Source of the DNA: Bacteroidota bacterium
Lineage (GTDB): Bacteria > Bacteroidota > Ignavibacteria > Ignavibacteriales > Melioribacteraceae
Direction of reading: 5' to 3'
Assembly (NCBI GenBank): GCA_023381535.1
Contig: JAMCSN010000226.1
Coordinates: 248,001-312,000, forward strand
Length of the DNA stretch: 64,000 bases
The translations under genes were made by a program, and so were the position numbers. The notes beneath the pieces are model-generated. The model did no database searches, was not told the DNA's origin, and worked only from the letters and a program-made list of their open reading frames with translations. Shown here one piece after another: positions 53,056-61,542 of the stretch (position 1 is the first letter of the stretch; the number at the start of each line of letters is the position of its first letter).

Positions 53056-53630
53056 AATTAATCTTAGAAATCCACCGTCTTAGACGGTTGTGATATACTG
53101 TCGGCTATGCCTGCAAAATATTAAATTGCAGTATGAGCAAATATAAAAAGTTATCGCATGTAGTATATAAATGTGACTATCAGATTGTCTGGGTTCCGAA
53201 GTATCGTTTTCGGATACTGAAGGGAGAATTAAAAGAAAGAATTAAAAGAAAGAATAGAAAAAGATATAAGGATGTTATGTGAATGGAAGAAATCGGAAGT
53301 AGTCGAGCTGAACATACAAGAAGATCACATTCATCTGATAATATCGATACCACCAAAAGTAAGTGTATCGGAAATGATGGGAATTCTAAAAGGGAAGACA
53401 GCAATCAAGCTATTCAAGAGTTATGCAGAATTGAAAAAGAAACCATATTGGGGAAATCATTTTTGGGCTCGAGGATATTTTGTCAACACAGTGGGATTAG
53501 ATGAGGAAATGATAAGGCGATATGTGAAATATCAAGAAGAAGAAGAGAAGAAAGAGGAAGAAAATTCAACTGATTTTAGACTCTTTTAGAGTTGATAGAA
53601 ATCCACCGCCTCAGGCGGTGGTTGTTTAAT
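53056..53630 (+). mobile_element. IS200/IS605-family element, tnpA only
   Basis: A left-end hairpin ACCGTC-TTA-GACGGT (53074-53088) and a right-end hairpin CCACCGCC-TCA-GGCGGTGG (53603-53621) bracket a TnpA-type gene; both ends share GAAATCCACCG. There are no terminal inverted repeats, as expected. The element separates the AAA/DUF4143 gene from whatever lay upstream of it. The element borders are approximate because target cleavage leaves no duplication. Its transposase is frameshifted. Confidence 0.85.
53133..53589 (+). pseudogene. IS200-type TnpA (Y1 transposase) broken by 13-bp tandem duplication
   Basis: From the ATG at 53133 the frame reads MSKYKKLSHVVYKCDYQIVW, then VPKYRFRILKGELKERI, and then drifts out. 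The other frame continues MLCEWKKSEVVELNIQEDHI with the HUH pair (DHIHLII), YWGNHFWARGYFVN and the C-terminal Tyr in RYVKYQ. The break is a tandem copy of ATTAAAAGAAAGA (about 53228-53253). Removing one copy restores GELKERIEKDIRMLCEW exactly as in the family. Single-strand transposition by this copy should be impossible unless slippage restores it. Confidence 0.88.
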
Positions 53631-53677
53631 ATCAATCATTTACAATTTGCAAACCCATCAATCCAAAATAGTCGGTT

Positions 53678-53930
53678 TTATTTATTTGTTGTCTTCTCAT
53701 TTATCAAATCGGCTAAATCTAAAAAAAGGAAATCCGCAGCGGAATTTGTTTCCCATTCTTTTATTCTTGAAAACAATTCAATTAATTCTTCATTGCAAAT
53801 CATGATCGAAAAAAATATTATAAATTGTATTGAGCAATGCGGTAAATGCCTTCTCTTTTCTACGCTCGTTTGGAAATCAAATAATAAATTAGAATGGAGC
53901 TCTTCTTTCTCAAAAGTGCTCTAATAGCCC
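53678..53930 (-). pseudogene. Possible decayed PIN-domain toxin gene
   Basis: Pieces in different minus-strand frames resemble PIN-family toxins: ILIYYLISKRA (start, around 53890), MICNEELIELFSRIKEW (53803 down) and KTDYFGLMG (around 53670). Stops and shifts separate them, so no product is expected. The likeness is weak; otherwise the interval 53631-54035 holds nothing I can name except the region just before mnmE. Confidence 0.3.
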
Positions 53931-54104
53931 GCCTTCGAATGAACTCGCTATAAAACCGGCAAATGATAGTACGAATTAGAAAATGACGAGTTAGTAATAA
54001 AAATATTTACGACACTCCTTTGACCCGCAATAAACATGCGTCGTTCATTATGTTTGTTACTACATATCATTTATTTTAATTTTACAATCCTTTTGAAAGC
54101 TTTT

Positions 54105-55466
54105 ATGTTAATATCTCAAAACGAAGATACAATAGTTGCTCTTGCAACCCCGCCTGGAGTTGGCGCAATATCGGTAATAAGAATCAGCGGTCCAAACAGT
54201 TTCATAGCAACAGATAAAATTTTCCGTGGGCGCTCTAAAATTTCTGAATGCAGCTCGCACACAATTCACTACGGTCAAATCTACAATAGTCAAAACGAAT
54301 TGATCGATGACGTCCTCGTCTCCGTTTTTCGAGCACCGAATTCATATACAGGTGAAAATTCTGTTGAGATCAGCACACATGGAAGTTCTCTCATCGTAGA
54401 AAAAATTATCGCGTTATTGCTCGAACATGATACTAGATTAGCAGAACCCGGCGAATTTACAAAACGTGCGTTTCTGAATGGTAAATTAGATTTAGTGCAA
54501 GCCGAAGCCGTTGCAGATATCATAAACTCACGAACCGATGCCTCTTTACGTGGCGCGAGAAATCAACTTGATGGACTATTGTCGCAGAAGGTTGATTCGT
54601 TGCGAGAATTATTAATCAGCACTTCGTCATTAATCGAGTTGGAATTAGATTTTGCAGAGGAAGATCTAGAATTTGTATCAATAAAGGAAGTTCTTCATAA
54701 CATTTCAGTGATAAAAGAAGAACTTGGGAGATTACTCGAGAGTTATTCGTTCGGGCGAATTATAAGGGATGGTGTAAATGTTGCTTTAGTTGGAAAACCC
54801 AATGTTGGGAAATCTTCGCTTCTTAATTACTTGCTAAAAGAAGCTCGTGCGATAGTCAGCGAAGTCCCGGGTACAACGAGAGATATAATTAGAGAAGAAC
54901 TTTCAATAGACGGTATTCTTTTTAGGTTGTTTGATACTGCCGGAATGCGTTCAACCGAGGATATGATTGAGAAAGAGGGAGTACTAAGAAGTCGCCAGGC
55001 AATAAAGAACGCCGACGTTGTCATACTTCTGGATGATGCGACCGTTGATTTTAGCTCCGACCTACTTAAAGAAGTGTTAAACCTGACGGATTCTAAAAGA
55101 ATCTTGAAAGTTGCAAACAAAGTTGATTTGAAGAGACATAACCAACAACAATATGATTTAGGAATTTCAGCTAAGACGGGTGAAGGAATAGACGTTCTAT
55201 TCAATAAACTGAAAGAGAAGTCGCTTGGCTCACAAAGCTACTCAGAGAAATCGGCAATAGTTTCCAACTTACGTCATTTTCAAGCGCTAAGAAAAGCCAA
55301 GGACTGTTTGGTAGATGCCGAAAGGTCTATTAAGGAGAAGTTAACCGGTGAATTTATTGCGACTGATTTGCGAAATGCCGAGAGCTCACTAGGTGAGATT
55401 ATTGGAAAGGTGACTTCCGACGACATCCTGAACAATATTTTTTCTAAATTCTGCATTGGAAAGTAG
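54105..55466 (+). CDS. mnmE: tRNA modification GTPase MnmE
   Basis: A 453-residue GTPase that, with MnmG, installs cmnm5 groups at U34 of certain tRNAs. It has an N-terminal tetrahydrofolate-binding domain (TIVALATPPGVGAISVIRIS), a G domain with GKPNVGKSSLLN, DTAGMR and NKVD, and the C-terminal FCIGK motif whose Cys is essential. I chose the ATG at 54105, matching the usual N terminus, and not the frame start 23 codons earlier. A TATGTTTG (54049-54056) might be its -7 promoter element. mnmG and rsmG follow. Confidence 0.96.
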   Translation: MLISQNEDTIVALATPPGVGAISVIRISGPNSFIATDKIFRGRSKISECSSHTIHYGQIYNSQNELIDDVLVSVFRAPNSYTGENSVEISTHGSSLIVEKIIALLLEHDTRLAEPGEFTKRAFLNGKLDLVQAEAVADIINSRTDASLRGARNQLDGLLSQKVDSLRELLISTSSLIELELDFAEEDLEFVSIKEVLHNISVIKEELGRLLESYSFGRIIRDGVNVALVGKPNVGKSSLLNYLLKEARAIVSEVPGTTRDIIREELSIDGILFRLFDTAGMRSTEDMIEKEGVLRSRQAIKNADVVILLDDATVDFSSDLLKEVLNLTDSKRILKVANKVDLKRHNQQQYDLGISAKTGEGIDVLFNKLKEKSLGSQSYSEKSAIVSNLRHFQALRKAKDCLVDAERSIKEKLTGEFIATDLRNAESSLGEIIGKVTSDDILNNIFSKFCIGK

Positions 55467-55469
55467 GGT

Positions 55470-55485
55470 GGTTTCACGTGGAACC
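55470..55485. promoter_or_regulatory. parS-like palindrome 1
   Basis: GGTTTCACGTGGAACC is a near-perfect 16-bp palindrome with the CACGTG core of the chromosomal parS site bound by ParB (consensus TGTTTCACGTGAAACA). It lies three bases after the stop of mnmE. Confidence 0.75.
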
Positions 55486-55515
55486 GGATTTTCTTGTAAT
55501 AAAGAAAAAATTATC

Positions 55516-55531
55516 AGTTTCACGTGGAACC
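55516..55531. promoter_or_regulatory. parS-like palindrome 2
   Basis: AGTTTCACGTGGAACC repeats the first palindrome with the same core, 46 bases further on and about 45 bases before mnmG. Two copies this close make chance unlikely. parA and parB are not in the window, although they usually follow rsmG. Confidence 0.75.
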
Positions 55532-55576
55532 GACCAATCTATAGAAGACTAGGCTTTGGCGGAAAGGTAATGAAAA

Positions 55577-57451
55577 ATGAAGTATTTTGATTTAATTGTA
55601 GTTGGGGGAGGACATGCGGGAATCGAAGCAGCTGTTTCAGCTGCAAGAATGGGTATTTCTGTTGGGGTCGTAACTATGGAAAAGACCGCTTTTGGCAGAA
55701 TGTCGTGCAATCCGGCAATTGGAGGTAGTGCGAAGGGTCATCTTGTCCACGAGATTGATGTACTTGGTGGTGTTATGGGAGTGATTGCCGATCAATCTGG
55801 CATTCAGTTCCGTACATTAAATAAATCTAAGGGACCAGCCGTTTGGGCTGGAAGAAGCCAAAATGATCGAAGTATCTATTCTTCAGTCGCATCTAAAATT
55901 GTTCTTTCTCAAAAAAACATTGAGGTAATAGAAGATTCTGTCACTGAGGCTATTGAAGAAGATAAGAAAATAGTTGGTGTTAGGACGAAAAAAGGGGATG
56001 AGCTTGGATGCAAAGCGTTAGTAGTATGTTCCGGCACTTTCCTTAATGGACTGATGCATATAGGCTTAAATGCTACGAAGGGCGGTAGGTTTGGAGAACA
56101 ATCTGCTGCTGGATTAACGGAATCTTTAGTGAAACTGGGATTCGAGTCTGGAAGATTGAAAACCGGTACACCGCCAAGGCTTAGAAAAGATTCAATTAAT
56201 TGGAGCGTTTTGGTTGAACAGTCTGGTGATGTTCCTCCAATTGCATTTTCATTTCGGACGCCAAAGAATGAATTTCCTTATTTGCCGCAACTGAGTTGTT
56301 ACATAACTTATACAGATCCAACAGTTCATAAAATATTGGAAAAAGGATTTGATCGATCTCCCATGTTTACAGGATTGATTCATGGGGTCGGCCCGCGTTA
56401 TTGTCCTTCGATTGAAGATAAAATAAATAGGTTTTCAGATAAAGAGCGTCATCAATTGTTTTTGGAACCCGAAGGGTTAGACTCGGATCTGATCTACATC
56501 AATGGCTTTTCAACATCACTCCCTGAAGAAATTCAGTTCGAAGCACTTAGAAAGATAAAAGGTCTTGAAGAAGTAGAAATGGTTCGGCCGGGCTACGCTG
56601 TTGAGTATGACTATTTCCCACCATATCAAGTTGATCTAACCCTGGAAACAAAACTGATTCGTGGCCTCTACTTTGCCGGACAAATAAACGGAACTTCCGG
56701 ATATGAAGAGGCTGCCGCTCAAGGAATAGTCGCAGGCATCAATGCGGCTTTGAAAATTCAAGGAAGAACAGAATTCGTTTTGAAAAGAAGCGAGGCATAT
56801 ATCGGTGTTCTGATTGACGACCTTGTTGGCAAATCAACAGATGAACCTTATCGCATGTTTACATCCCGTGCTGAACATAGACTTATTCTTCGGCAGGATA
56901 ACGCGAAACGCCGTTTGATGAAATATGGTTATGAATTTGGTTTGATCGAGAAAGAAGTCTATGATGAACAGACGCGTCGCGAAATCTTAATTACGAAATC
57001 AAAAGAGATTTTGAGCGAAAAAAAAATTCATCCGTCGATCATTAATTCGTACTTGGAATCATGTAACACGGACACGATTCAGAACTCAGAAACATTGGAT
57101 AAGTTAGTTAAACGTCCCGAGGTAAAACTTTCCGAAGTTATGAAAAGAATTCTTGAGAGAGAGGAAACGCTAAATAATTTGTTAGACGATTCAGAAGCAA
57201 TCGAGCAAGTTGAGATTGAAATAAAATACGACGGTTATATTCAGCGACAAATGGAATTGGTTGACAAGATGGAAAAGTTGGAAAACGTTTTAATTCCATT
57301 AAATTTCAATTACACTAACTTGAAAGCTATTTCAACTGAAGGACGAGAGAAATTGAGTAAGGTTAAACCCCGATCTATTGGACAAGCAACCAGGATCTCT
57401 GGCGTCACACCTTCTGATATATCTGTTTTATTAGTATATTTGAAACGTTAA
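55577..57451 (+). CDS. mnmG: tRNA uridine-5-carboxymethylaminomethyl modification enzyme MnmG
   Basis: The 624-residue FAD partner of MnmE. It has the dinucleotide-binding motif VVGGGHAGIEAAVSAARMG at the N terminus, the family signatures GPRYCPSIEDKI and AGQINGTSGYEEAAAQGIVA, conserved cysteines, and a C-terminal helical domain (RMFTSRAEHRLILRQDNA). Its length is normal. It is separated from mnmE by 110 bases containing the two parS-like sites. Confidence 0.97.
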   Translation: MKYFDLIVVGGGHAGIEAAVSAARMGISVGVVTMEKTAFGRMSCNPAIGGSAKGHLVHEIDVLGGVMGVIADQSGIQFRTLNKSKGPAVWAGRSQNDRSIYSSVASKIVLSQKNIEVIEDSVTEAIEEDKKIVGVRTKKGDELGCKALVVCSGTFLNGLMHIGLNATKGGRFGEQSAAGLTESLVKLGFESGRLKTGTPPRLRKDSINWSVLVEQSGDVPPIAFSFRTPKNEFPYLPQLSCYITYTDPTVHKILEKGFDRSPMFTGLIHGVGPRYCPSIEDKINRFSDKERHQLFLEPEGLDSDLIYINGFSTSLPEEIQFEALRKIKGLEEVEMVRPGYAVEYDYFPPYQVDLTLETKLIRGLYFAGQINGTSGYEEAAAQGIVAGINAALKIQGRTEFVLKRSEAYIGVLIDDLVGKSTDEPYRMFTSRAEHRLILRQDNAKRRLMKYGYEFGLIEKEVYDEQTRREILITKSKEILSEKKIHPSIINSYLESCNTDTIQNSETLDKLVKRPEVKLSEVMKRILEREETLNNLLDDSEAIEQVEIEIKYDGYIQRQMELVDKMEKLENVLIPLNFNYTNLKAISTEGREKLSKVKPRSIGQATRISGVTPSDISVLLVYLKR

Positions 57452-57465
57452 TTCGAGGATGTTTA

Positions 57466-58146
57466 TTGGATCATCACGAACAGTATTTACGCGAACTGAA
57501 AATGCTTTTCTGGGAAAACAGTATAAATCCCGATGAATACCAACTTGAAAAACTCGCTAATTTTGCTGTCCTAGTATCACAAAAGAACTCTAAAGTCAAT
57601 CTTATCTCAAGACGTGATATACAGAAAATAATTGAGAATCACATTTTTATCTCTTCATACATTTCTGAATTTATTCCTCCAAGAGTAACTAAGTTTTTGG
57701 ATATTGGTACCGGCGGTGGATTTCCAGGTATTCCGCTTGCCATTACTCGACCGACGTTGCGTGGTGTTTTAGCTGATTCAACTACTAAGAAAATAGAAGC
57801 TGTACAAGAGTTTATTAGCAAGCTTAAGTTAAATAATGTTGTTGCGGAAAATTCTAGAGTTGAAAGCGATGAGTTCAAACAAAAATATGCCGGTTCATTC
57901 GATCTAGTGGTTAGCAGAGCAACGGTTCCGTTGTTAATTCTGTTTCGTTATGCGTTACCTTTGATAAAAGAGAAAGCATATATTGCGGCAGCAAAGGGGG
58001 GCGACTTAATTGAAGAATTTAAAAATGCTGAACTGAAGTACAAAGCCTTCATAAAGAAATCAACAATTTTTGAATTGTCATACAAACCTTCCAATGCAAG
58101 AAACGAAAAAGGGAAGAAACTAATTCTTATTGAAATTACAAAGTAA
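57466..58146 (+). CDS. rsmG: 16S rRNA (guanine527-N7)-methyltransferase RsmG
   Basis: The 226-residue methyltransferase modifying G527 of 16S rRNA. It has the SAM motif FLDIGTGGGFPGIPLAI and the family region VVSRATVPLLILF. The start is probably TTG at 57466, with GAGGA seven bases upstream; no ATG is available without losing conserved residues. It lies 14 bases after mnmG. Confidence 0.95.
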   Translation: MDHHEQYLRELKMLFWENSINPDEYQLEKLANFAVLVSQKNSKVNLISRRDIQKIIENHIFISSYISEFIPPRVTKFLDIGTGGGFPGIPLAITRPTLRGVLADSTTKKIEAVQEFISKLKLNNVVAENSRVESDEFKQKYAGSFDLVVSRATVPLLILFRYALPLIKEKAYIAAAKGGDLIEEFKNAELKYKAFIKKSTIFELSYKPSNARNEKGKKLILIEITK

Positions 58147-58211
58147 TTTTCATTTACTTGAAGTATTGTTAATCGAATTTATTCTTTGTTCACTTTAAAG
58201 TGACAACTCCC

Positions 58212-59339
58212 ATGTCTGCTAAAACCGAAAAATTTCTTCAGTATCCACCCAACAGAGATATAGTATTTGTATTAGGTGCTGGTGCGTCGCATGCTGATGG
58301 AGTGCCGCTTCAGCGTGATATTCTTCCGCAAATAATTTCCGGTATCAATAAAGAAATTGACAGTTCAGAAATTGGGAAGATTGTAAATGATTTTATAAAG
58401 GACAACTTCAAGTTTGATATCCCCAACAATAGCTATCCTCAACTTGAAGCAGTCTTCGGATTCATTGATTATTTTATTCAACAGAATGAGAGTCTGAGTG
58501 CAAAATATCCTTACGATACTCTGCGAAACATAAAAGAATATCTTATCAAGCTTATCCACTACATTGTGAATCTTGAAACGGATAAAAGCAGTTATCATTA
58601 CAATCAGTTTTGGACACAAGTAGTTAAACGGAACACAAACATTTCAATCGTAACATTGAATTATGATACGCTGCTAGAGCAATCTTTCGATTTCTTGTTT
58701 AAGAATCATGGATATATTGATTATTGTATTCCGTTGATGAACTACCAAAGAACGCCGCAACTTTCACGTTTCAACTTTTGGGTAAATCCGCGTGAACCTG
58801 TTATGGTTGATGCCGGCGAGAACCCTGTTCCGTTTAAAATTATAAAACTGCACGGCAGTCTTAATTGGAAATACTGCAACTGTTGCGATCAAACTTTACT
58901 GACGCCGTGGGATAGAAAAATAGATTTGAATCATGGAAAATTTGTCGGCTATACTTATCCCGAAAAGGAAGAATATGAATTGGTTTGCCCGCTTGACAAA
59001 ACTGAGTTTCAAACACTTATAATGCCGCCATCATATATTAAAACGCTTCATCATCCGGTAATAACACAATTGCTGGGGGAAGCGGCGCGCGAGATCAGAT
59101 CAACAAAGAAATTAGTTTTTATTGGATACTCTCTATCAAATGCCGACGTGCATATCAAAGCGTTTTTACAAAAACATGTTCCGTCTGATTTGGAAATTAT
59201 AGTTGTGAATCCCAAAAAGAAAGAATCAATGGAGTTAAATTATCGTTCTCTTTCTAGAAACATTGATTTCCAGTATGTCTCGTTTGAAGAACTTGTACAA
59301 GATCAGTCATTACTGGAATCCATCTTTACATTACATTAA
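58212..59339 (+). CDS. SIR2-like domain protein
   Basis: A 375-residue protein of the SIR2-like superfamily: VFVLGAGASHADGVPL (NAD-loop), IVTLNYDTLLEQSF, IIKLHGSLNWKYCNCC and VFIGYSLSNADVHIKAF. A C-x-C-C cluster with later Cys (ELVCPLDK) could hold zinc. Members of this group without the sirtuin acetyl-lysine pocket act as NADases in defence systems, though many stand-alone copies are uncharacterised. I chose the ATG at 58212; a GTG at 58200 is also possible. It lies where parA would be expected, after rsmG. No second defence gene is obvious nearby. Confidence 0.85.
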   Translation: MSAKTEKFLQYPPNRDIVFVLGAGASHADGVPLQRDILPQIISGINKEIDSSEIGKIVNDFIKDNFKFDIPNNSYPQLEAVFGFIDYFIQQNESLSAKYPYDTLRNIKEYLIKLIHYIVNLETDKSSYHYNQFWTQVVKRNTNISIVTLNYDTLLEQSFDFLFKNHGYIDYCIPLMNYQRTPQLSRFNFWVNPREPVMVDAGENPVPFKIIKLHGSLNWKYCNCCDQTLLTPWDRKIDLNHGKFVGYTYPEKEEYELVCPLDKTEFQTLIMPPSYIKTLHHPVITQLLGEAAREIRSTKKLVFIGYSLSNADVHIKAFLQKHVPSDLEIIVVNPKKKESMELNYRSLSRNIDFQYVSFEELVQDQSLLESIFTLH

Positions 59340-59408
59340 AAGCCAATTGACATTCGAAAATCCATCCTCTATTTTTAGAGTACTTTAATTGGGTAGTGAA
59401 AGAATAGC

Positions 59409-60008
59409 ATGCTATCTAAACTTGCGACACTCATACTTGGAATTCTTGCTGAACAGGAAAGAAATCCTTACGACATCACAAAAATGCTGAGTGAACTTCA
59501 AACCAAAAAATGGTTGCCTCTTGCTGACTCGACCGTCTATGCTACCATCAACAATTTGAAGAAGAGAAATTTGATTACAGGTCGGATGGAAAAATCCGGC
59601 AACCTTCCCGAGAAAACAATTTATTCAATAACTGCTGAAGGCGAATATGAGTTGCAGTCTTCTATAACTTCTTTTCTGGAAGAAGATGCTTCGAACTCCA
59701 GCGGATTTGACATCGGCATATTGTTGATGTACAATCTTAGCAAACCGGAAATTTTAATTAAGCTCAAAAAGAAACTTGAACGATTGGAAAGCAATTCTTA
59801 TAATCTTCGCAAACAGATTTTAAATCTTGAAATGGATGTATCCAAAGTAGCATTCACGAGTCTTGCAATGTTAAAACACAGAATGCATCTTATTGAAGCG
59901 GAGATGAAAACAATTCGCGAATTGATAAAAGAATTAAATGTAAGAAATACGATCTCGGAACTTTCGCCGTTCGATATGCGGATGCTTCAATCAATTAGTC
60001 AGCAGTAA
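59409..60008 (+). CDS. PadR-family transcriptional regulator
   Basis: A 199-residue regulator: an N-terminal winged helix (LILGILAEQERNPYDITKML, STVYATINNLKKRNLITGRM, IYSITAEGEYELQ) and a longer C-terminal coiled domain for dimerisation (about 100-190). PadR proteins repress transporter or detoxification genes in response to small molecules. No target is adjacent except the SIR2-like gene, 69 bases upstream. Confidence 0.9.
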   Translation: MLSKLATLILGILAEQERNPYDITKMLSELQTKKWLPLADSTVYATINNLKKRNLITGRMEKSGNLPEKTIYSITAEGEYELQSSITSFLEEDASNSSGFDIGILLMYNLSKPEILIKLKKKLERLESNSYNLRKQILNLEMDVSKVAFTSLAMLKHRMHLIEAEMKTIRELIKELNVRNTISELSPFDMRMLQSISQQ

Positions 60009-60066
60009 TCGCTCTTCAGTTTATATAACAAAACCGACTCATCAATCACAACGGAAATTCCCTATT

Positions 60067-60975
60067 TTATTTTTGCGTTAGGTACTCATAAGTTTTTTCA
60101 AGGTTCATTTTTCTCATTCCGTCTTTCTCATATAGGATATTTTTAACGCCGGGGATTTCAGAAGCTGAAGCAATTTGGTCTTTGGTTTTGCCTTCTTTAA
60201 TTTCTTTCGAAACGAAATTAATTAGTGCGGTTAAATAATCCCGCATTGCATAAACATCGTCAGCTTTACCAATGCACATTTCTTGAGATTGCGAATGACC
60301 GAAAATGTAAATCGTATCTTTATCGAAAAACGGAACGGTTTTTTCAATGAACTCGATCCATTGGTAAAGTGAACAACCGCCGGGAAGATCAATGTATGGA
60401 TAGACTTTATTGAAAACGATGTCGCCCATATGAACAACATTTGTATTTTGAAAATGTATAATTACATCCCCGCCTGTGTGCGCTGGGCAGAAATGTTTTG
60501 CCCAAACTTTTTCTTTACCAACGTCGAGTGTCCATTCGTCAGCAAAAGTTACCGTCGGATACGCTTGAGGTTTTGACGGATCGTTGCCGTAGAATTTTTG
60601 CTGAAGTGCTTTCGAATTTTCGTGAGCGGCAATTATTGATGAATAATCTTTTAGGTAAATATTTCCCGACGTGTGATCGCGGTGATGATGAGTATTGAGC
60701 AGCAAATCAATTTTTCGATCAACCTTCTTCTTGAGAGCATCCATAAAATGTTTAGCGGTTTCCGGAAATTGTGAATCGACAACAATTACAGCATCTTTGT
60801 TTGCATAGCAGCCTATGGTCCCGCCATACTCATTATAAATTCCGAAATCGCCGCGCACGGTTCTAAATCCGCTTGCTTGATCTTGCAACGCAGATAAAAT
60901 TTTATTGCCTTGAAAAAACATCCCCCCGGTTAATATTGCGCCGGATTTCAAAAAGGTTCTTCTCGTAAACCTCAT
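60067..60975 (-). CDS. Tat-exported metallo-beta-lactamase-fold hydrolase
   Basis: A 302-residue MBL-fold enzyme with a twin-arginine signal (RFTRRTFLKSG). The zinc site is NTHHHRDHTSGN (H-x-H-x-D-H), with further ligands His in PAHTGGDVII, Asp in HMGDIVFNK and His in FGHSQSQEM. The folded protein is exported to the periplasm. Substrates of this subfamily are unknown (it is not shown to be a beta-lactamase). It faces the next gene divergently. Confidence 0.9.
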   Translation of the reverse strand: MRFTRRTFLKSGAILTGGMFFQGNKILSALQDQASGFRTVRGDFGIYNEYGGTIGCYANKDAVIVVDSQFPETAKHFMDALKKKVDRKIDLLLNTHHHRDHTSGNIYLKDYSSIIAAHENSKALQQKFYGNDPSKPQAYPTVTFADEWTLDVGKEKVWAKHFCPAHTGGDVIIHFQNTNVVHMGDIVFNKVYPYIDLPGGCSLYQWIEFIEKTVPFFDKDTIYIFGHSQSQEMCIGKADDVYAMRDYLTALINFVSKEIKEGKTKDQIASASEIPGVKNILYEKDGMRKMNLEKTYEYLTQK

Positions 60976-61076
60976 AAACTCGTCCTTCGATTTGTTTTGT
61001 AATCTAAGAAATCTTTTTCATAATTTACATTGAAATGGAAAATCTCCATTTTGAATGTAATAGAGCTGGAGCGGGA

Positions 61077-61520
61077 ATGATTTGCGAATTCAAAAAGAAA
61101 GACTACCTTATCAGCACGAACAAAAGAAAATTGCAGGTAAAAACCGTTCATCAGTTTCTTACACATTCGTATTGGTCACAGGGGATTTCAATTGAAAAAG
61201 TTAAAAAGTCTGTTCGCCATTCGCTTTGCTTCGGGGTATATTACAAAAAAGAACAAATTGGGTTCGCGCGCGTAATAACAGATCGCGTCAGGTTCGGTTA
61301 TATTGCCGATGTTTTTATAGTTGAAAAATATCGCGGCAAAGGACTTTCAAAGTGGCTTATGAAATGTATCATGGAACACCGCGAGCTAAAAAACATTCAG
61401 GCGTGGATGCTTGCTACCCGCGACGCACACGGATTGTATTCACAATTTGGATTTGAGCCGTTGGCGGAACCTAAGAAATATATGCGCAAAGAAAATTATC
61501 AATTCAAATACGGCGGTTAA
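61077..61520 (+). CDS. GNAT-family N-acetyltransferase
   Basis: A 147-residue acetyltransferase with the acetyl-CoA loop VEKYRGKGLSKWLMKCIMEH and the C-terminal pattern LATRDAHGLYSQFGFEPL, matching a widespread GNAT group of unknown substrate. I chose the ATG at 61077 with GGAG and GGGA upstream; the frame extends 14 codons further upstream without homology. The next gene starts 22 bases later. Confidence 0.88.
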   Translation: MICEFKKKDYLISTNKRKLQVKTVHQFLTHSYWSQGISIEKVKKSVRHSLCFGVYYKKEQIGFARVITDRVRFGYIADVFIVEKYRGKGLSKWLMKCIMEHRELKNIQAWMLATRDAHGLYSQFGFEPLAEPKKYMRKENYQFKYGG

Positions 61521-61542
61521 AAACTTTTTTGGGAACGGCAAA

